From DASPKS01 sp035628035 (GTDB taxonomy: Bacteria > Bacteroidota > Rhodothermia > Rhodothermales > Rubricoccaceae): a stretch of DNA of 12,713 bases. Of this stretch, positions 6,326 through 12,713 are shown one piece after another. The notes under the pieces are model-generated. The model saw only the letters and a list, made by a program, of their open reading frames with translations. It ran no database searches and had not been told where the DNA came from. The translations under genes and the position numbers were made by a program. Every line of letters starts with the position of its first letter. Positions within the stretch are counted from its first letter, which is position 1. The stretch spans positions 1-12,713 of the forward strand of contig DASPKS010000158.1 of assembly GCA_035628035.1 (NCBI GenBank), given 5' to 3'.

Positions 6326-6874
6326 GTGCACTTCGAGCCCACCGAGATCCCTGGCGTCGTCGTCGTCCGCCCCGCGCGGCACGCGGACGAGCGCGGCTTC
6401 TTCGCGCGCGCGTGGGACGGGGACGCCTTCGCCGCGCACGGGCTCAACCCCGCCGTCGCGCAGTGCAGCCTCTCGTTCAACGAGAAAGCGGGCACGCTGC
6501 GCGGGATGCACTACCAGGAGGCCCCGCACGCCGAGGCCAAGCTCGTCCGCTGCATCCGCGGGGCCATCTACGACGTGGCGCTCGACCTCCGCCCGGATTC
6601 ACCTACCTTTACACGGTGGGTAGGGGTGGAGCTGTCGGCCGAGAATAGCCTGGGCCTCTACATCCCCGAGGGGTGCGCGCACGGCTTCCTCACGCTGGAG
6701 GACGCTTCCGAGGTCTTCTACATGATCTCAGTCCCGCACGCACCCGAGGCCGCGCGCGGCGTCCGGTGGGACGACCCCGCCTTCGGCATCCGCTGGCCCG
6801 CGCCCGTCCGCGTCATCAAGGAGCGAGACGCGACGTATCCGGATTTTCCGTCGGAGCCCCCCATTCTAGGGTAA
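6326..6874 (+). CDS. rfbC: RmlC-type dTDP-4-dehydrorhamnose 3,5-epimerase family protein (GTG start)
   Basis: With GTG at 6326 as start the protein is 182 residues, the usual RmlC length, and opens (M)HFEPTEIPGVVVVRP like family members. No ATG occurs near the expected N-terminus. The cupin fold and active-site landmarks are clear: DERGFF at 21-26, TLRGMHYQ with the catalytic His62, Lys72, PEGCAHGF with His119, FYM with Tyr132, RGVRWDDPAFGIRWP at 144-158, and KERD with Asp168. The family epimerises C3 and C5 of a 4-keto-6-deoxy nucleotide sugar. The second active-site Tyr seen in many RmlC proteins, six residues after Tyr132, is His138 here, so single-carbon or altered epimerisation is possible. 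The rmlA/B/D genes are absent from the window, so the nucleotide (dTDP or CDP) is not known. The symbol denotes family rather than proven substrate. Confidence 0.88.
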   Translation: MHFEPTEIPGVVVVRPARHADERGFFARAWDGDAFAAHGLNPAVAQCSLSFNEKAGTLRGMHYQEAPHAEAKLVRCIRGAIYDVALDLRPDSPTFTRWVGVELSAENSLGLYIPEGCAHGFLTLEDASEVFYMISVPHAPEAARGVRWDDPAFGIRWPAPVRVIKERDATYPDFPSEPPILG

Positions 6875-6983
6875 ACGGCGGTTCGCGTCACGATGGGTGG
6901 ACGCGGGGGGGGCCACGAACAGGCTGGGGGTGGCACGGCCTGATCCTTGAAAGAGGCCGGCTGCCGCCCGCTCCCCGCCCCTC

Positions 6984-8345
6984 ATGCCCGCCGCCCTTCC
7001 CACGGTTATGCCTTGCCTCCAGCCCACGCCGGCGGACGGGAAGGGGGAGGACGTGGGCGCGGCGCTCTACGCCTTCGCCGCCGAGCTGTACCCGCTCCCT
7101 CGTTGCCTCACCGGCGAGGGGCTCCGCGAGACGCTCCGCCGCATCGGCGCGCGCATCCCCTTGGCCGTCAACGAGGTGCCGACTGGCACGCCCGTGCTCG
7201 ACTGGACCATTCCGAAGGAGTGGCGGCTCCGCGCCGCGTGGATCGCCACGCTCGACGGCCGCCGCCTCGCCGACGCCGCCGACTCCCCCCTCCACGTCGT
7301 CCAGTACAGCCGGCCCGTTCGTGCGCGGATGACGCTGGCCGACCTCCGCCCGCACCTCCACACGCTGCCCGACCACCCCGACTGGACGCCGTACCGCACG
7401 AGCTACTACGCCGACGCGTGGGGCTTCTGCCTGCCGCACCGCACGCTCGAGGCCCTCGAAGCGGCTGGCGACGGCCTCCCGCTCGACGTGTGCATCAATG
7501 CCGAGCACGTCGACGGCGCGCTCTCGTATGGAGAGTGCGTGCTGCCGGGCGAGACCGACGACGAGGTGCTGATCTCGGCGCACGCCTGCCACCCTGCCCT
7601 CGCCAACGACAACGCCTCCGCGCTCGCCGTCGCGACGTTCCTCGCCGAGCGCCTCGCGGCGCGGCCTCGACGGCGGCTCACGTGGCGCTTCCTCTTCGCG
7701 CCCGGCACTCTGGGCGCGGTCGCGTGGCTGGCGCAGAACCCCGACGCCGCACGGCGGATCCGGCATGGGCTCGTCCTCGCCAACCTCGGCGACGCGGGCG
7801 GCTTCACCTACAAGCAGACGCGGCGCGGCACCCTCGCCGCGCAGCCGCTGACCATCGACCGCGCCGTCGCCCTCGCGCTGCGAGAGGAGGGCGTCGAGGT
7901 GCGGCCCTTCGATCCGTTCGGGTACGACGAGCGGCAGTTCGGCAGCCCCGGCTTCGACCTCCCCGTTGGCCGGCTCACGCGGACGCCGCACGGCGAATAC
8001 CCGGAGTACCACACCTCCGCCGACGACCTCTCGCTGATCTCGCCGGAGGCCCTCGCCGGTTCGCTCGACGCGCTGCTCCGCATCGCCGACGTGCTAGAAG
8101 GCGATGGCCGCTACCGGAGCACGGAGCCGTTCGGGGAGCCCATGCTCGGCCGTCGCGGGCTCTACCGGAACGCCGGCGGTGCGGTCGACACGCCGGAGAC
8201 CCAGCGGGCGCTCCTCTGGGTGCTCAACCTCGCCGACGGCCAGCACACGCTCCTCGACGTAGCCGAGCGGAGCGGGCTCCCCTTCGAGGCCATCCGCACT
8301 GCCGCTGACCGCCTCTTCGAACACGGTTTGCTGGAGGACGCATGA
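6984..8345 (+). CDS. DUF4910 family zinc aminopeptidase-like protein with C-terminal winged helix
   Basis: Up to 453 residues. The DUF2172/DUF4910 signature is strong: YPLPRCLTGEGLRETLRRIG, PTGTPVLDWTIPKEWRLRAA, TSYYADAWGFCLPH, SYGECVLPGETDDEVLISAH, ACHPALANDNASALA. The M28-like metal ligands are probably His200, Asp209 and His343 (EYHTSADD). The segment that in some relatives reads PETIGS is PGTLGA here (Gly241), so a catalytic Glu may be missing. The last ~65 residues (QRALLWVLNLADGQHTLLDV onward) look like a winged-helix domain, as in related proteins. The family often sits in sugar-nucleotide and polysaccharide clusters with unknown reaction. The start is uncertain: ATG 6984 or 7008, neither with a Shine-Dalgarno. 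Its stop overlaps the next gene's start as ATGA. Confidence 0.9.
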   Translation: MPAALPTVMPCLQPTPADGKGEDVGAALYAFAAELYPLPRCLTGEGLRETLRRIGARIPLAVNEVPTGTPVLDWTIPKEWRLRAAWIATLDGRRLADAADSPLHVVQYSRPVRARMTLADLRPHLHTLPDHPDWTPYRTSYYADAWGFCLPHRTLEALEAAGDGLPLDVCINAEHVDGALSYGECVLPGETDDEVLISAHACHPALANDNASALAVATFLAERLAARPRRRLTWRFLFAPGTLGAVAWLAQNPDAARRIRHGLVLANLGDAGGFTYKQTRRGTLAAQPLTIDRAVALALREEGVEVRPFDPFGYDERQFGSPGFDLPVGRLTRTPHGEYPEYHTSADDLSLISPEALAGSLDALLRIADVLEGDGRYRSTEPFGEPMLGRRGLYRNAGGAVDTPETQRALLWVLNLADGQHTLLDVAERSGLPFEAIRTAADRLFEHGLLEDA

Positions 8346-9688
8346 TCGCTGAGCCCCTCGTCCCTGCCATCGAGACGGCGCCGTCGTTCGCGCGCTCGCG
8401 GGCGCACCAGCGCCGCGCGCACCACCTCATCCCTGGCGGGTGCCACACCTACGCCAAGGGCGATGACCAGATGCCGGAGGCGATGCCGGTCGTGATCGCG
8501 CGCGGCGAAGGGTGCCGCGTGTGGGACCTCGACGGCAATTCTTTCATCGAGTACGGGATGGGGCTGCGCGCCGTGACGCTCGGCCACGCACACCCGCGCG
8601 TCGCGGAGGCCGCCGCGCGCGCGCTGCGCGACGGGGTCAACTTCACGCGCCCCGCCGCCGTCGAGCTGGAGACCGCCGAGGCGTTCCTCGCGCACGTCCG
8701 CACGGCCGAGATGGTGAAGTTCTGCAAGGACGGGTCGAGCGCGACGACGGCCGCCGTCACGCTCGCCCGCGCGGCGACTGGCCGCGACCTCGTGGCGCTC
8801 TGCGCCGACCACCCGTTCTTCGCCCAGCACGACTGGTTCATCGGGACGACCCCCATGGACGCGGGCATCCCCGAGGCTGTTAAGGCGCTCACCGTCCGTT
8901 TCCGGAGCGGCGACGCGGCGGCGCTGGAAGTGCTCTTCGCGCTGTACCCCGGCCGCATCGCCGCCGTGGTACTGGAGCCGGCGCGCGGCGCCGAGGATCC
9001 TACCGACTACCTGCGAGCCGTCCGCGCGCTGTGCGACCGAGAAGGGGCCGTGCTCGTCTTCGACGAGATGATCACCGGCTTCCGCTGGCACGCGGGCGGC
9101 GCGCAGGCGCTCTACGGCGTCACGCCCGACCTCTCGGCGTTCGGCAAGGCCCTCGCCAACGGGTTCTCCGTGTCCGCCCTCGCGGGGAAGCGCGACCTCA
9201 TGCGGCTCGGCGGGCTCGACCATGACCAGCCGCGCGTCTTCCTCCTCTCCGCCACACACGGCGCCGAGACACACGCGCTTGCAGCGGCCGCCGAGACCAT
9301 GTGTATCTACGCGGAGGAGGACGTAATCGGCCAACTGCACGAGCGCGGCGCGCGGCTTCGCGCGGGCGTCGAATCCGAGGTCGCGGCGGCCGGGCTGGAG
9401 GGGTTCGTGGAGGTCCTCGGGCGCGACTGCAACCTCGTCTACGTCACCCGCGACGCCGATGGGAAGCCCTCGCAGGCCTTCCGCACGCTGCTCCTCCAGG
9501 AGCTCACGAAGCGCGGGGTGCTTGCTCCCTCGCTCGTCGTCTCGACGGCACACGACGACGATGCGATGGACCGGACCGTCGATGCTTTCGCCGCTGCGCT
9601 GGCCGTTTACCGGGCGGCCCTTGCCGATGGCATCGAGCATTACCTGCACGGGCGTTCCGTCAAGCCCGTCTTCCGCCGCTTCTGCTGA
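8342..9688 (+). CDS. Class III PLP-dependent aminotransferase (HemL/glutamate-1-semialdehyde aminomutase-like)
   Basis: A 448-residue fold-type I PLP enzyme. Landmarks: HHLIPGGCHTYAKGDDQMPE near the N-terminus, VWDLDGNSFIEYGMGLRAVT, LGHAHPRV, VKFCKDGSSATTAAVTLARA (phosphate-binding region), and VLEPARGAEDP. The PLP-ring Asp241 lies in VFDEMITGFR. The Schiff-base Lys269 lies in SAFGKALANGFSVSA, and ATHGAETHALAAA follows. Homologues next to RfbF-like and PIG-L genes are not heme enzymes but are thought to aminate or transform a sugar or linked metabolite; here that is inferred from neighbours. It starts with ATGA overlapping the DUF4910 stop, with GGAGG placed 4 nt upstream inside that gene, so translation is probably coupled. 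A 30-nt gap separates it from the cytidylyltransferase gene. Confidence 0.92.
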   Translation: MIAEPLVPAIETAPSFARSRAHQRRAHHLIPGGCHTYAKGDDQMPEAMPVVIARGEGCRVWDLDGNSFIEYGMGLRAVTLGHAHPRVAEAAARALRDGVNFTRPAAVELETAEAFLAHVRTAEMVKFCKDGSSATTAAVTLARAATGRDLVALCADHPFFAQHDWFIGTTPMDAGIPEAVKALTVRFRSGDAAALEVLFALYPGRIAAVVLEPARGAEDPTDYLRAVRALCDREGAVLVFDEMITGFRWHAGGAQALYGVTPDLSAFGKALANGFSVSALAGKRDLMRLGGLDHDQPRVFLLSATHGAETHALAAAAETMCIYAEEDVIGQLHERGARLRAGVESEVAAAGLEGFVEVLGRDCNLVYVTRDADGKPSQAFRTLLLQELTKRGVLAPSLVVSTAHDDDAMDRTVDAFAAALAVYRAALADGIEHYLHGRSVKPVFRRFC

Positions 9689-9718
9689 GCGGACCACCGA
9701 AACTCTGACTGCGGACCC

Positions 9719-10561
9719 ATGAAAGTCGTGCTCTTTTGCGGAGGGGAGGGGATGCGGATCAAGGACCACTCTGGTCCCATCCCCAAGCCGATGGTGTGCA
9801 TCGGCTACCGCCCCGTGCTCTGGCACGTGATGAAGTACTACGCGCACTACGGCCACAAGGACTTCATTCTCTGCCTCGGCCACGGCGGCGACCAGATCAA
9901 GGACTACTTCGTCCGCTACGACGAGACGCGCTCGAACGACTTCGTCCTCGACGGCGGGAAGGTGTCGCTCCTCTCGTCCGACCTCGACGACTGGCGGATC
10001 ACGTTCGTCGACACCGGGCTCAACGCCTGCGTCGGCGAGCGCCTGCTGGCCGTGCGGCCCTATCTCGAAGGGGAGGAAGTCTTCCTCGCCAACTACTCCG
10101 ACGGCGTGACCGACGCCCCGCTCGACGACCTCGTCGCCCACCGCGAGCGGACCGGCGCGGCGGCATGCTTCCTCGGCGTCCGCCCCAACTACACCAGCCA
10201 CGTCATCCGAGCCGACGGCGAGGGACGCGTGACCGACATCACGCACGTCACCGAGATTGGGCTCCGCATCAACGGCGGGTTCTTTGCCTTCCACCAGCGC
10301 GTGTTCGACTACATCCGGCCCGGCGAGGAGCTCCTCCACGAGCCGTTCCAGCGGATGGCCGCCGCCGGCGACCTCGTGACCTACCGCTACGACGGGTTCT
10401 GGGCGTGCATGGACACGTTCAAGGAGAAGCGGCTGCTGGAGGACATCCACCACGCGGGCGACGCCCCGTGGGAGGTGTGGAACCGCCCGCCGCGCGAGTC
10501 CTACGGCCCGTCGTCCAGCGGCGACGGCCTGCCGGAGGTAGCCTCGGCCCTTCCAGCCTGA
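9719..10561 (+). CDS. rfbF: Glucose-1-phosphate cytidylyltransferase-like sugar nucleotidyltransferase
   Basis: A 280-residue GT-A-type nucleotidyltransferase. The N-terminal loop is FCGGEGMRIKDHSGPIPKPM (canonical RfbF has GGxGTRLxEET-xxKPKPM), followed by IGYRPVLWHVMKYYAHYGHK. The middle has FVDTG and NYSDGVTD, with the metal-binding Asp128. The product side has INGGFFAF at 184-191 and the C-terminal GFWACMDTFKEKRLLED, with Asp232 as the probable second metal ligand, then APWEVW. By family it couples CTP with a sugar 1-phosphate (glucose in the reference enzymes), releasing pyrophosphate and making a CDP-sugar. The lengthened nucleotide loop and the lack of an adjacent CDP-glucose 4,6-dehydratase mean a different sugar or nucleotide is possible. 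The next gene starts 4 nt after its stop. Confidence 0.92.
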   Translation: MKVVLFCGGEGMRIKDHSGPIPKPMVCIGYRPVLWHVMKYYAHYGHKDFILCLGHGGDQIKDYFVRYDETRSNDFVLDGGKVSLLSSDLDDWRITFVDTGLNACVGERLLAVRPYLEGEEVFLANYSDGVTDAPLDDLVAHRERTGAAACFLGVRPNYTSHVIRADGEGRVTDITHVTEIGLRINGGFFAFHQRVFDYIRPGEELLHEPFQRMAAAGDLVTYRYDGFWACMDTFKEKRLLEDIHHAGDAPWEVWNRPPRESYGPSSSGDGLPEVASALPA

Positions 10562-10565
10562 CCCC

Positions 10566-11225
10566 ATGCTCGGCCTCCCCGATATGCTCGGCCGCTCGGC
10601 GGAGGCGCCGCTGCGGCTCCTCTGCCTCGGCGCGCACGCCGACGACATCGAGATCGGGTGCGGCGGGACCGTGCTGCGCCTGCTGGCTGAACGCCCCCAC
10701 GTGCGCGTGCGCTGGGTCGTACTCTCGGGATCGGGGACGCCGCGGGCCGACGAGGCCGAGGCGAGCGCGGAAGCGTTCCTCGAAAGGGCTGCCGCCGCAC
10801 AGATCACCGTGTCCGGGTTCCAGGACGGGTACTTCCCGTTCGAGGGGGCGGTCATCAAAGACGCCTTCGAGACCGAGCTGAGAGACTTCGACCCCCACCT
10901 CGTCTTTACGCACGCCCGCGAGGACCGCCACCAGGACCACCGCCTCGTCTCCGACCTGACGTGGAATACGTTCCGGGGCGGCGCGGCCATCGCGGAGTAC
11001 GAGGTCCCCAAGTGGGACGGCGACCTCGGCCAGCCGAACGGCTACGTAGCCCTCGACGCGGAGACGGCCGAGCGGAAGGCGGTACTCCTCTTGGAGCACT
11101 TCCCCACGCAGCGGACGAAGCCGTGGTTTACCGAGGAGACCTTTCGCGGGCTCATGCGGCTCCGCGGCGTGGAGGCGGCGGCGCGCTACGCGGAGGCGTT
11201 CACGTGCCGGAAGCTCGTCTGGTGA
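10566..11225 (+). CDS. PIG-L/LmbE family deacetylase
   Basis: A 219-residue protein. The zinc motif AHADDIEIGCGG (His24, Asp26 as probable base, Asp27) is in place, as is the downstream ligand motif RHQDHRLV with His122 and His125. FTHAREDRHQDHR and the following WNTFRGG match the LmbE fold. Family members remove an acetyl group from N-acetylglucosamine-type sugars in GPI, mycothiol, bacillithiol and natural-product pathways. Here the substrate is probably a sugar or sugar nucleotide of the locus. The pair RfbF-like plus PIG-L is a recurrent neighbourhood. Starts at 10566 and 10584 (second Met, eight residues before the LRLLCL strand) are both possible; the first leaves only 4 nt from the previous stop. 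Its stop overlaps the start of the lipoprotein as GTGA. Confidence 0.93.
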   Translation: MLGLPDMLGRSAEAPLRLLCLGAHADDIEIGCGGTVLRLLAERPHVRVRWVVLSGSGTPRADEAEASAEAFLERAAAAQITVSGFQDGYFPFEGAVIKDAFETELRDFDPHLVFTHAREDRHQDHRLVSDLTWNTFRGGAAIAEYEVPKWDGDLGQPNGYVALDAETAERKAVLLLEHFPTQRTKPWFTEETFRGLMRLRGVEAAARYAEAFTCRKLVW

Positions 11226-12713
11226 TCCGCGGCCTCGCGGGGGCGGCGCTCCTTCGCTTCGCGTTGCCCTTCGGGGTTCTCGCGGCCGGCTGCACCCGCG
11301 CGCAGCCCAGCGCGTGCCCCGCGGGCACCTGGCGCGACGACGCCGGGCGCTGCGTGCCGGCCGAGGAGGCGTTCGTGGCGCCAGGCGGGCGCGTGTTCTG
11401 GGTGGACCAGCGGCACCCCAGCGCCTCCGACGCGAACCCTGGCACCCGTGCGCGACCCTGGCGGACGATCTCGCGCGCTGCTGCGCGCGGCATGCTCCGC
11501 CCCGGCGACGCCGTGCTCATCCGGAGCGGCGTCTACCGGGAGGCCATCGAGCCGCGGGAAGGCGGAACGGGGCCGGATCGCCGCGTCACCTACGCCGCCT
11601 ACCCCGCCGACACCGTCGTCGTGACCGGTGCCGACCCGCTGCCAGGTCCTTGGACGCGCGATGGTGCGGCGTGGCGCCACGCGTGGACAGAGCCACTGCT
11701 CGTCTACGACCCCGATCCCGTTTTCCGCCGCGAGATCGTCGTAGCCGATGGCGATGTGCTCCGTGCAGTCGTCCATCGAGAAGACCTCCGCCCAGGCACG
11801 TTCTGGGTGGATGGCTCGGCGGAGGCGCCTCGGGCCCTCATCGTCCGTTTTCCTGGTGACCGGCCACCGACGGCTTTCCGCCTTCTCGAAGCCGCCCGGC
11901 GGCCGGAGCTGTTTCGCCCGCTGGGGGCCGATCCGTTCCCCACCTGCGGCGACGCGGGCACGCCAGGGTGGCTACGGGTCGTTGGGCTCACGTTCCGTCA
12001 CGCGGCCAACTACGCGCAGAATGCGGCCTACTGTGCCGGGCACGAGGGCGGGCTTGTCGAGGACGTGACCGTCGAATGGGCCAACGGGCGCGGGATGGAC
12101 GGCTCCGGGCGCGGGCACGTCTTCCGCCGGTTTCGCGCCGACCACAACGGTCAGCTCGGGCTCGGCGGGTCGTGCGACGGCTGCCGCTTCGAGGACGGCG
12201 CGCTCGTGAGCAACAACTGGAAGGGGTACGACCCCTTCTGGGAGGCCGGCGGCGCCAAGTTCACCGGCACGCGCTACACCGTCTTCCGCCGCCTCTACGT
12301 CGCTGATAACGATGGCCCCGGTCTATGGCTCGACGGCGACAACGACCGAAACACCATCGAGGGGTGCCGCGTCGAGCGGAACGCCGTGGCCGGGATCATG
12401 CTGGAGCTGAACACGACGCGCACGCTCGTCCAGCACAACGTGGTCGAGGGGACGCGGTTCGTAGCCTGGAGCGGGACAGGCCTCCTCTCCCAGGCGGCAT
12501 CCGAGAACGTGTTCGCTCACAACACGGTGCGCGAGAACGAGGGCAGCGGGCTCTGGCTTCGCCTCGACCCCGCGCGCCGCGCGCCCGAGGGGTCGAACGC
12601 CGTATGGAACAACCTCTTCGCAGGCAACGCGACGCACCCGGCGGGGGAGGGGCGGGAGGTCATGATCGAGGGTGAATCGCCGGCCCACCTCCGCACCAAC
12701 CGCTTCGACGGGA
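11222..12713 (+). CDS. Right-handed parallel beta-helix lipoprotein, 3' end outside window
   Basis: An open frame of 497 codons from GTG 11222 with no stop before the window end. GTG is chosen because it overlaps the previous TGA (GTGA) and gives a signal peptide ending FGVLAAGC24, a lipobox; GGAAG lies about 9 nt upstream. Residues of about 58-105 are a DUF1565-type start: VDQRHPSASDANPGTRARPW, RTISRAAARGMLRPGDAVLI, RSGVYREAI. From about residue 250 short coils repeat: LRVVGLTFRHAANY, GLVEDVTVEWANGRGMDG, HVFRRFRADHNG, YTVFRRLYVADNDGPGLWLD, and others with N, V and I in ladder positions. This is a pectate-lyase-like beta-helix, most often in polysaccharide lyases, epimerases and binding proteins. 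I see no clear catalytic residues. It is cell-envelope anchored, and its place at the end of the sugar operon suggests it acts on or holds the glycan. Confidence 0.88.
   Translation, partial: MIRGLAGAALLRFALPFGVLAAGCTRAQPSACPAGTWRDDAGRCVPAEEAFVAPGGRVFWVDQRHPSASDANPGTRARPWRTISRAAARGMLRPGDAVLIRSGVYREAIEPREGGTGPDRRVTYAAYPADTVVVTGADPLPGPWTRDGAAWRHAWTEPLLVYDPDPVFRREIVVADGDVLRAVVHREDLRPGTFWVDGSAEAPRALIVRFPGDRPPTAFRLLEAARRPELFRPLGADPFPTCGDAGTPGWLRVVGLTFRHAANYAQNAAYCAGHEGGLVEDVTVEWANGRGMDGSGRGHVFRRFRADHNGQLGLGGSCDGCRFEDGALVSNNWKGYDPFWEAGGAKFTGTRYTVFRRLYVADNDGPGLWLDGDNDRNTIEGCRVERNAVAGIMLELNTTRTLVQHNVVEGTRFVAWSGTGLLSQAASENVFAHNTVRENEGSGLWLRLDPARRAPEGSNAVWNNLFAGNATHPAGEGREVMIEGESPAHLRTNRFDG

Noticed and set aside
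6599..6618. TACCTTTAC-like Bacteroidota -7 promoter match within the epimerase gene
   Set aside because: It lies inside well-conserved coding sequence (SPTFTRW) with no gene start at a suitable distance, so it is probably chance.
6905..6912. Run of eight G in the gap before the DUF4910 gene, considered as a phase-variation tract
   Set aside because: It is outside any coding frame and short for this base composition. No promoter spacing can be shown to depend on it.
6875..6983. 109-bp gap between epimerase and DUF4910 genes, searched for a terminator, promoter or small gene
   Set aside because: It has no convincing hairpin with T-tract and no clear promoter boxes. A 16-codon frame (ATG at 6891) is Gly-rich with no support.
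8162..11011. Very long minus-strand open frame (949 codons) opposite the aminotransferase, RfbF and PIG-L genes
   Set aside because: The plus-strand genes here have clear family motifs. The antisense product is low-complexity Arg/Val/Glu/Gly-rich and recognisable as nothing, as expected from GC-rich codon bias.

Overview
The window is GC-rich and gene-dense, and nothing in it resembles tRNA, rRNA, an insertion sequence or CRISPR. The best fit is a GC-rich member of the Bacteroidota/Rhodothermota group (Rubricoccaceae- or Salinibacter-like). This is an inference from three things: a large Asp-box propeller protein ending in a Por/T9SS-type C-terminal domain, short outer-membrane barrel proteins, and several starts without a Shine-Dalgarno sequence. 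Nothing here fixes the species.

Left part, 1-1626, minus strand: an AraC-family regulator (805-1626) is followed 94 bp later by an SDR-fold oxidoreductase (1-710, cut by the window edge). The SDR lacks the usual catalytic Tyr and Lys. A 117-bp divergent intergenic region separates the regulator from an 848-residue exported beta-propeller lipoprotein on the plus strand (1744-4290). It carries twelve Asp-box repeats and ends at a strong hairpin terminator.

Middle part, 4355-5414, minus strand: two tandem paralogous small outer-membrane barrel proteins share a signal-peptide start, a conserved 5' leader and the same kind of hairpin. The hairpins at 4296-4331 and 4861-4899 are almost the same sequence when read in the direction of transcription, so they look like one recurrent terminator module.

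Right part, 5530 to the window end, plus strand: a run of seven genes, probably a surface-polysaccharide or modified-sugar locus. In order they are a DUF2461-like protein of unknown function, an RmlC-type sugar-nucleotide 3,5-epimerase (GTG start), a DUF4910 zinc-peptidase-like protein, a class III (HemL-like) PLP aminotransferase, an RfbF-like sugar-1-phosphate cytidylyltransferase, a PIG-L/LmbE deacetylase, and a right-handed beta-helix lipoprotein (GTG start, open at the window end). Two junctions are 4-nt overlaps (ATGA at 8342, GTGA at 11222) and one gap is only 4 nt, so the last five genes are probably co-transcribed. The simplest reading is activation of a sugar phosphate, epimerisation, amination and deacetylation, with a secreted beta-helix protein acting on or binding the glycan. 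The 4,6-dehydratase expected between cytidylyltransferase and epimerase is absent from the window, and the combination is not a textbook rhamnose or CDP-dideoxyhexose cluster. This block is the most interesting part of the window.
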